NCBI RefSeq assembly: GCF_019139815.1
Contig: NZ_CP077079.1
Span: 5,711,001 to 5,775,000, forward strand
DNA: 64,000 bases
Source of the DNA: Pseudomonas asgharzadehiana
Lineage (GTDB): Bacteria; Pseudomonadota; Gammaproteobacteria; Pseudomonadales; Pseudomonadaceae
Direction of reading: 5' to 3'
Shown: one piece after another, positions 58,794-64,000 of the stretch
Layout of the letters: the number at the start of each line of letters is the position of its first letter
Position numbering within the stretch: position 1 is the first letter of the stretch
Program-made: the position numbers and the translations under genes
Notes under the pieces: generated by a model
The model's input: only the letters and a program-made list of their open reading frames with translations
The model's database searches: none
Told to the model about the DNA's origin: nothing

Positions 58794-59474
58794 TCAGTCA
58801 AGCAGATCCAGGTGCAGGTGGTGCGCCACCGCTTCAGCCCCGGCGTGCTTGAGCTTGGGCACACGCCCCAGGCACGGCGCCGGCAACCGCTCAGCCAGGG
58901 TGGCGAGGTTTTCTTCCAGACGAGAGGTCTTGGGATCAATGATATTGGCCACCCACCCCGCCAACTGCAAACCATCCCGCGCGATGGCCTCGGCGGTGAG
59001 CAAGGCATGGCTGATACAACCCAGGCGCACGCCCACCACCAGGATCACCGGCAGTTTGAGCGCCATGGCCAGGTCTGACAGGTTGGCCTGATCAGCCAAC
59101 GGCACGCGCCAGCCGCCGGCGCCTTCGATCAAGGTGAAATCGGCCTGGCGCGCCAGAATCTGCTGCATGGGTTTGAGCAACGACTGCACCGTCAGCGCAA
59201 CCCCTGCCTCGCGCGCCGCCAAATGCGGTGCGATGGCAGGCTCGAACGCCACGGGGTTGACCTCGGCATAACTGAGCGGCAATGAACACTGCGCCAGCAG
59301 CGCCAGGGCATCGTCGTTGCGCAGGCCGTGGGGCGTCAGCGCGCAGCCGGACGCCACCGGTTTGCCCGCAGCCGTGCTTCTGCCGGCTTGGCGCGCCGCG
59401 TGCAACAGGCCGGCGGCGACGGTGGTCTTGCCCACATCGGTGTCGGTGCCGGTGATGAAATAAGCGGGGCTCAT
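58794..59474 (-). CDS. bioD: Dethiobiotin synthetase BioD
   Basis: ATP-dependent closure of the ureido ring of dethiobiotin. 226 residues. P-loop [19 protein letters not shown], substrate Lys in [10 protein letters not shown], and [10 protein letters not shown] (VEGAGG-type motif). Overlaps bioC by 4 bp at the ATG. Last gene of the bioB-F-H-C-D run; no other gene continues the operon. Confidence 0.95.
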   Translation of the reverse strand: MSPAYFITGTDTDVGKTTVAAGLLHAARQAGRSTAAGKPVASGCALTPHGLRNDDALALLAQCSLPLSYAEVNPVAFEPAIAPHLAAREAGVALTVQSLLKPMQQILARQADFTLIEGAGGWRVPLADQANLSDLAMALKLPVILVVGVRLGCISHALLTAEAIARDGLQLAGWVANIIDPKTSRLEENLATLAERLPAPCLGRVPKLKHAGAEAVAHHLHLDLLD

Positions 59475-60283
59475 AGAGGTTTCTCCAGTACGGCATACAC
59501 CACTTGATACGTTGCCGGCAGGCCCTGGGCCTGGCGGAACTGCTCATACGCTTGAACCAATGCGGCAATTCGCGCGCGGCCCGTCAACCCACCGGGGCGG
59601 CCTGGGTTCAGATTGTGTGCGCCCAGGGCCTTCAATTCGTGGGTCAGGCTGCGCACATCGGGGTAATGCAGCACATGGGGCTGGCGCTCCAGGCTGACCA
59701 CGCGCAAACCGCTGGCCGCGCACAATTGCTGGTAAGCCTCGAAGGTACGGAAACGGTTGACGTGCACCAGGCCATCGGCGGCGCGCCAGCTTTCGCGCAG
59801 TTCATCCAGCGTGCCCACGCATAAACTGGCAAACGCCAATACGCCGCCCGGCTGCAGCACCCGATAGGCCTCGCTCAGCACTGCGTCGAAGTTCGCACAC
59901 CATTGCACCGCCAGGCTGGAGAACAGCAGCCCGAAGCTGTCAGCTTTCAGCGGCAAGCGTTCCGCATCACCGGCAATGAAGTGCTGCGCGCCACCTGAAG
60001 GCCGCGCATGAGCAAGCATGCCCTCGGCAATATCCAGCGCCACGCCTTGGCTCGCGGGCATGCGTTCAGCTAACACACGGCTGAAGTAACCTGTGCCGCA
60101 GCCCATATCCAGCCAACGTTGTGGCGCCCCCGCCGACGGCAAACGCGACAGCAGGCCGTGCCCCACCGCTCGCTGCAATTGAGCGACGCTGTCGTAACTG
60201 GCTGCCGCACGGGAGAACGAGGCCGCCACCCGGAGCTTGTCCGGCAAGGCGCCCGGCAGTGAAGGTTGGGAGAGATCAGTCAT
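59471..60283 (-). CDS. bioC: Malonyl-ACP O-methyltransferase BioC
   Basis: S-adenosylmethionine enzyme that methylates malonyl-ACP so that fatty-acid synthesis can make the pimeloyl chain of biotin. 270 residues from the ATG at 60281-60283 ([20 protein letters not shown]); the frame stays open upstream through bioH. AdoMet motif I is [17 protein letters not shown], and [16 protein letters not shown] is the BioC-type motif IV. Overlaps bioH by 8 bp. Confidence 0.94.
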   Translation of the reverse strand: MTDLSQPSLPGALPDKLRVAASFSRAAASYDSVAQLQRAVGHGLLSRLPSAGAPQRWLDMGCGTGYFSRVLAERMPASQGVALDIAEGMLAHARPSGGAQHFIAGDAERLPLKADSFGLLFSSLAVQWCANFDAVLSEAYRVLQPGGVLAFASLCVGTLDELRESWRAADGLVHVNRFRTFEAYQQLCAASGLRVVSLERQPHVLHYPDVRSLTHELKALGAHNLNPGRPGGLTGRARIAALVQAYEQFRQAQGLPATYQVVYAVLEKPL

Positions 60284-61007
60284 CAACACACTCATGCAAA
60301 AAAGCCTGGATGGCCTCCGCCACACCGTGAGGGTCCTCCAGAAGAAAAGCGTGACCGGCTTGTTCAATCAGGCCGATTTCTACATCGGGCAACAATGCCA
60401 AGAGCGCACTGGCCGCCTGCGCGGGCACCAACGCGTCCATAGCGGCAAACAGGTGCAACTGCGGGCCGCGATAGGCGAGCAAGGCCTCACGCGTGTCCAA
60501 TTGAGCGAGTAACTCTAAACCCGGCATCAATACATGGGGGGCCGTATGCGGGGCGCCGCTGACCAGCAAACGCGAGAGCCCGCGAGGGTCGGCGGCGCCT
60601 TTGGCACACAGCAGTCCAAAGCGTTTGAGAGTGACTTGCGAGTCAGCGTGGCAACCGCTGAGGAACGCATCGAACGTCTCGGCGGGCATCGCATCCGGCC
60701 AGCCCTCGTGGGCAACAAAACACGGGTTGCTCGCCAGGGTCACCAGGCCACAGCAACGCTCGCCGCGCCGTGCCGCCAACTCGGCGGCCAGCATGCCGCC
60801 GAGGGACCAGCCGCCCAGCCAGGTGTTGTCCGGCAAGGTCGCGTCAAGTTCATCGAGCCATTCTTCCAGGTCGCAGGAGCCCAGCGCAGGCAACGGCTCG
60901 ATCTGCACGTGCAGGTGTTCATCCAGGCCCTGCAAGGCGGCGGCCAATGGTTCCAGCGGCGATACGCCAAGGCCCCAGCCGGGCAGCAATACCAGTCGAT
61001 TACGCAT
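60276..61007 (-). CDS. bioH: Pimeloyl-ACP methyl ester esterase BioH
   Basis: Alpha/beta hydrolase that removes the methyl group added by BioC, ending the pimeloyl phase. 243 residues. Nucleophile elbow GGWSLGGML (Ser68), the acid in FAAMDALVP and the His in [11 protein letters not shown]. Overlaps both bioF and bioC by 8 bp, so BioH is physically linked here to the biotin operon, unlike E. coli where bioH is remote. Confidence 0.94.
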   Translation of the reverse strand: MRNRLVLLPGWGLGVSPLEPLAAALQGLDEHLHVQIEPLPALGSCDLEEWLDELDATLPDNTWLGGWSLGGMLAAELAARRGERCCGLVTLASNPCFVAHEGWPDAMPAETFDAFLSGCHADSQVTLKRFGLLCAKGAADPRGLSRLLVSGAPHTAPHVLMPGLELLAQLDTREALLAYRGPQLHLFAAMDALVPAQAASALLALLPDVEIGLIEQAGHAFLLEDPHGVAEAIQAFLHECVDD

Positions 61008-62169
61008 GGGCAGGCTCCAGGCGCAAACACGCTTGCAATGCGCTCAACAATAGCTGCACCTGCGCTTCACTGTGGGCCGCCGTCAACGTCACGCGCAACC
61101 GCGCACCGCCGGCGGGCACGGTGGGTGGGCGGATCGCGGTGACCATCAGGCCGCGCTCGCGCAGCCTCTGCGATAAACGCACGGCTCTGGCGCTGTCGCC
61201 GACCAGGATCGGTTGGATCGGGGTGAAGCTGTCCATCAAGTTCAGGCCAAGCTGCTCGGCCCCTTGGCGGAACTGGCGAATCAGGCCGTTGAGGTGTTCA
61301 CGCCGCCAATGCTCGGTGCGCAGCAGCTCCAGGCTTTTGAGTGTGGCGCAGGCCAGCGCCGGCGGTTGGCTGGTGGTGTAGATGTACGGCCGGGCGAACT
61401 GGATCAGGCTTTCGATCAGCTCTTCACTGCCCGCCACGAACGCACCGGCGGTGCCGAATGCCTTGCCAAGCGTGCCGACCAATACCGGTACATCGTCCTG
61501 GCTCAAGCCAAAGTGCTCGACGATCCCACCACCGTTGGCCCCCAGCGGGCCGAAGCCATGGGCGTCATCCACCATCAACCAGGCGCCCTTGGCCTTGGTT
61601 TCGCGCGCCAGCGCGGGCAGGTCGGCCAGGTCGCCATCCATGCTGAACACACCGTCGGTGACCACCAGGGTATTGCCGGTGGCTTTTTCCAGGCGCTTGG
61701 CCAGGCTGGCCGCGTCGTTATGCAGGTAGCGATTGAACCGCGCACCCGACAGCAAGCCGGCATCCAGCAGCGAGGCATGGTTAAGGCGGTCTTCGAGTAC
61801 CGTATCGCCCTGCCCCACCAATGCGGTGACCGCGCCCAGGTTGGCCATGTAACCGGTGGTAAACAGCAAGGCACGCGGGCGACCGGTCAGGTCGGCCAGG
61901 GCTTCTTCGAGTTCGTGGTGCGGCATGGCGTGCCCGACCACCAGGTGCGAAGCGCCACCGCCCACGCCCCAACGAGATGCACCGGCGCGCCAGGCTTCGA
62001 TCACTTGCGGGTGATTGGCCAGCCCCAGGTAGTCGTTGTTGCAGAACGCCAACAGCGGCTGCCCGTCTACCACCACTTGCGGGCCTTGGGGGCTCTGGAG
62101 CAGAGGACGTTGACGGTAAAGATGTTCGGCACGGCGGGCAGCGAGGCGCGCGGCGAGATCGAAAGACAT
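61000..62169 (-). CDS. bioF: 8-amino-7-oxononanoate synthase BioF
   Basis: PLP enzyme condensing pimeloyl-ACP (or CoA) with alanine. 389 residues. PLP Lys236 in [15 protein letters not shown]; other landmarks are [30 protein letters not shown] and [16 protein letters not shown]. Follows bioB after 82 bp, a gap occupied by a REP hairpin that may reduce read-through. Confidence 0.96.
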   Translation of the reverse strand: MSFDLAARLAARRAEHLYRQRPLLQSPQGPQVVVDGQPLLAFCNNDYLGLANHPQVIEAWRAGASRWGVGGGASHLVVGHAMPHHELEEALADLTGRPRALLFTTGYMANLGAVTALVGQGDTVLEDRLNHASLLDAGLLSGARFNRYLHNDAASLAKRLEKATGNTLVVTDGVFSMDGDLADLPALARETKAKGAWLMVDDAHGFGPLGANGGGIVEHFGLSQDDVPVLVGTLGKAFGTAGAFVAGSEELIESLIQFARPYIYTTSQPPALACATLKSLELLRTEHWRREHLNGLIRQFRQGAEQLGLNLMDSFTPIQPILVGDSARAVRLSQRLRERGLMVTAIRPPTVPAGGARLRVTLTAAHSEAQVQLLLSALQACLRLEPAHA

Positions 62170-62207
62170 GCAGGCCTCGATTCAGCAGGATGTTCGCGGT
62201 AGAACAT

Positions 62208-62233
62208 GTGGGAGGGGGCTTGCTCCCTCCCAC
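62208..62233. repeat. REP hairpin between bioB and bioF
   Basis: GTGGGAGGGGGCTTGCTCCC followed directly by TCCCAC: a compact single REP stem between the first two genes of the biotin operon. On the minus strand it precedes bioF by about 40 bp. Confidence 0.85.
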
Positions 62234-62251
62234 ATTTGAATTGCATTTGGG

Positions 62252-63307
62252 TCAAACAGCGGCGTTGTAAAACTGCTCGCTGCTCTTGTGCTCCACCAAC
62301 GCCTGTTCGATCGCCGCCTGGTGCACTTCGTCGGCATGCTCTTCACGGGCTTCCGGCAGGATGCCCAGGCGCGCGAACAGTTGCATGTCTTTGTCGGCTT
62401 GCGGGTTGGCGGTGGTCAGCAGTTTGTCGCCATAGAAGATCGAGTTCGCCCCGGCGAAAAACGCCAGCGCCTGCATCTGTTCATTCATCGCTTCACGGCC
62501 GGCCGACAGGCGCACATGGGATTGCGGCATCAGAATGCGCGCCACCGCCAGCATGCGGATAAAGTCGAACGGGTCGATGTCCTCGGCGTTTTCCAACGGC
62601 GTACCGGCCACCTTCACCAGCATGTTGATCGGCACCGACTCCGGATGCTCCGGCAGATTGGCCAACTGGATCAGCAGGTTGGCGCGGTCGTCGAGGGACT
62701 CGCCCATGCCGAGGATGCCGCCCGAGCAGATCTTCATCCCCGAATTACGCACATAGGCCAGGGTTTGCAGGCGCTCGCTGTAGGTACGGGTGGTGATGAT
62801 GCTGCCGTAAAATTCCGGCGAGGTATCGAGGTTGTGGTTGTAGTAGTCGAGGCCGGCCTGGGCCAGGGCTTCGGTCTGGTCCTGGTCGAGACGGCCGAGG
62901 GTCATGCAGGTTTCCAGGCCCATGGCCTTCACGCCTTTGACCATCTGCAACACGTAGGGCATGTCTTTGGCCGACGGGTGCTTCCAGGCGGCGCCCATGC
63001 AGAAGCGCGTAGAACCGATGGCTTTGGCGCGGGCAGCCTCTTCGAGGACCTTCTGCACTTCCATCAGTTTTTCTTTTTCCAGGCCGGTGTTGTAGTGGCC
63101 CGACTGCGGACAATATTTGCAATCTTCCGGGCAGGCGCCGGTCTTGATCGACAGCAGCGTCGACACCTGCACCCGGTTGGCGTCGAAATGCGCGCGGTGC
63201 ACGGTCTGCGCCTGGAACAACAGGTCATTGAACGGTTGCACAAACAGTGCTTTGACTTCGGCCAGGGACCAATCGTGACGCAGGGTGGCAGTGGTGCTGG
63301 CGCTCAT
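62252..63307 (-). CDS. bioB: Biotin synthase BioB
   Basis: Radical SAM enzyme that inserts sulfur into dethiobiotin. 351 residues from the ATG at 63305-63307 ([20 protein letters not shown]); an extension to 63445 is an open frame only. SAM cluster cysteines C59, C63 and C66 ([16 protein letters not shown]); further ligands for the 2Fe-2S cluster in ETCMTLGRL and FCMGAAWK. Start of the operon, divergent from comF by about 90 bp, which must hold both promoters. Confidence 0.96.
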   Translation of the reverse strand: MSASTTATLRHDWSLAEVKALFVQPFNDLLFQAQTVHRAHFDANRVQVSTLLSIKTGACPEDCKYCPQSGHYNTGLEKEKLMEVQKVLEEAARAKAIGSTRFCMGAAWKHPSAKDMPYVLQMVKGVKAMGLETCMTLGRLDQDQTEALAQAGLDYYNHNLDTSPEFYGSIITTRTYSERLQTLAYVRNSGMKICSGGILGMGESLDDRANLLIQLANLPEHPESVPINMLVKVAGTPLENAEDIDPFDFIRMLAVARILMPQSHVRLSAGREAMNEQMQALAFFAGANSIFYGDKLLTTANPQADKDMQLFARLGILPEAREEHADEVHQAAIEQALVEHKSSEQFYNAAV

Positions 63308-63399
63308 GGGCGATTCCTTGATTATGCTTTGACAGGCGCTGCGGGAAGGGCAATACCCACAGGCGCGACACGGATGCTCGGCATATTTAAGGAAGATCC

Positions 63400-64000
63400 A
63401 TGCACTGTCAACTGAAGCGCAAATACCAGGTTTACATCTGGTCAAAAAACAAACAGAACTGTTTGATCTGCGATGAGCCCACTGAAACCGCCGACTCGGT
63501 CTGCAACGCCTGCGAGACCGAACTGCCCTGGCTGATGGAACACTGCGAAGTCTGCGCCCTGCCCTTATCGATGGACGGCCTGGTCTGCGGCCAGTGCCAA
63601 CAGCAACCGCCGGCGTTTAAACAGGTGATCGCCCCCTGGGCCTACAGCTTTCCCGTCGACCGTCTGATAAGCCGCTTCAAACACCAGGCGCGCTGGCCGC
63701 TCGGGCATATGCTCGGCCGTTTATTGGGGCAACACGTGCAACACCGCTTCGACAACACTGCCCTCACACGCCCGGACGCCCTGCTGCCGGTACCCATGGC
63801 GCGCAAACGCCTGCGCGAACGTGGCTATAACCAGGCGCTGATGTTGGCGCGCTGGCTCAGCGCCGACCTGAATATCCCCTGCGATGAACACCTGCTGCTG
63901 CGCCCCCATGAAACCCTCGCGCAACAAGCCCTCGACGCCAAGACCCGCAAACGCAACCTGCTCGGCGCCTTTGCCCTGGCCGCCGGCGCCCAGGTGCAAG
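63400..64000 (+). CDS. ComF family phosphoribosyltransferase-like protein (partial)
   Basis: Cut by the right edge; 200 residues visible from the ATG at 63400, with GGAAG just upstream. The N-terminal zinc-finger part has CLICDEP...[10 protein letters not shown] and CEVCALPL...CGQCQ cysteine pairs, followed by [15 protein letters not shown] and [26 protein letters not shown], both typical of ComF/GntX. The PRPP-binding loop would lie beyond the window end. ComF helps natural DNA uptake in some bacteria; GntX-like proteins affect use of external DNA or gluconate. The role here is not known. Confidence 0.9.
   Translation, partial: MHCQLKRKYQVYIWSKNKQNCLICDEPTETADSVCNACETELPWLMEHCEVCALPLSMDGLVCGQCQQQPPAFKQVIAPWAYSFPVDRLISRFKHQARWPLGHMLGRLLGQHVQHRFDNTALTRPDALLPVPMARKRLRERGYNQALMLARWLSADLNIPCDEHLLLRPHETLAQQALDAKTRKRNLLGAFALAAGAQVQ

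Overview
The window is chromosomal DNA of a Pseudomonas of the P. fluorescens group. It is GC-rich and dense. The order amgK-murU-djlA / lptD-surA-pdxA-ksgA-apaG-apaH-glpE / prkA-yeaH-ycgB / cca / folB-folK / plsY / tsaD / rpsU-dnaG-rpoD / rmcA / tRNA follows, from memory, the PA0575-PA0601 region of P. aeruginosa PAO1. Repeated GTGGGAGGGGGCTTGC-type palindromes are the REP/REPIN family known from P. fluorescens SBW25. No prophage, insertion sequence, CRISPR array or rRNA was seen; most of the window is core genome.

Layout. (1) 1-9.1 kb: an iron-dependent alcohol dehydrogenase (cut by the window edge), a polyamine-type ABC importer and a two-component system resembling agtABCD-agtSR (4-aminobutyrate/5-aminovalerate uptake), all on the minus strand, then a secreted DUF3530 protein. 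(2) 9.2-19.4 kb: a cell-wall recycling and co-chaperone operon (amgK-murU-djlA), divergent from an outer-membrane biogenesis/housekeeping operon (lptD to glpE). (3) 19.7-24.6 kb: the prkA-yeaH-ycgB stress/starvation module. (4) 24.7-37.2 kb: cca, folate genes, plsY, tsaD, the macromolecular-synthesis cluster rpsU-dnaG-rpoD, the c-di-GMP protein RmcA, and a CAU-anticodon tRNA that looks like tRNA-Ile2. (5) 37.4-40.5 kb: an Lrp-type regulator and davB-davA, which turn lysine into 5-aminovalerate, a substrate the agt importer is thought to carry. (6) 40.6-49.0 kb: pqqF-A-B-C-D-E for PQQ, a Pmp3-type membrane peptide, and a class III aminotransferase facing a LysR regulator. (7) 49.3-58.1 kb: three paralogous ~600-residue acyl-CoA dehydrogenases, split by a diguanylate cyclase and an unrecognised four-repeat beta-sandwich protein. 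(8) 58.4-64 kb: a flagellar-rod-like small protein, the biotin operon bioB-F-H-C-D, and the start of a comF-type gene.

The best regulatory signals are: a double PsrA-type operator in front of the third acyl-CoA dehydrogenase; a terminator between pqqA and pqqB; an in-frame upstream start that would extend PqqA by 16 residues; a terminator hairpin whose 3' arm contains the cca ribosome binding site; and a dyad between agtR and agtA. The least explained gene is the beta-sandwich repeat protein at 54602-56191. I see no clearly new multi-gene system; the leads below are mostly regulatory or single-gene.
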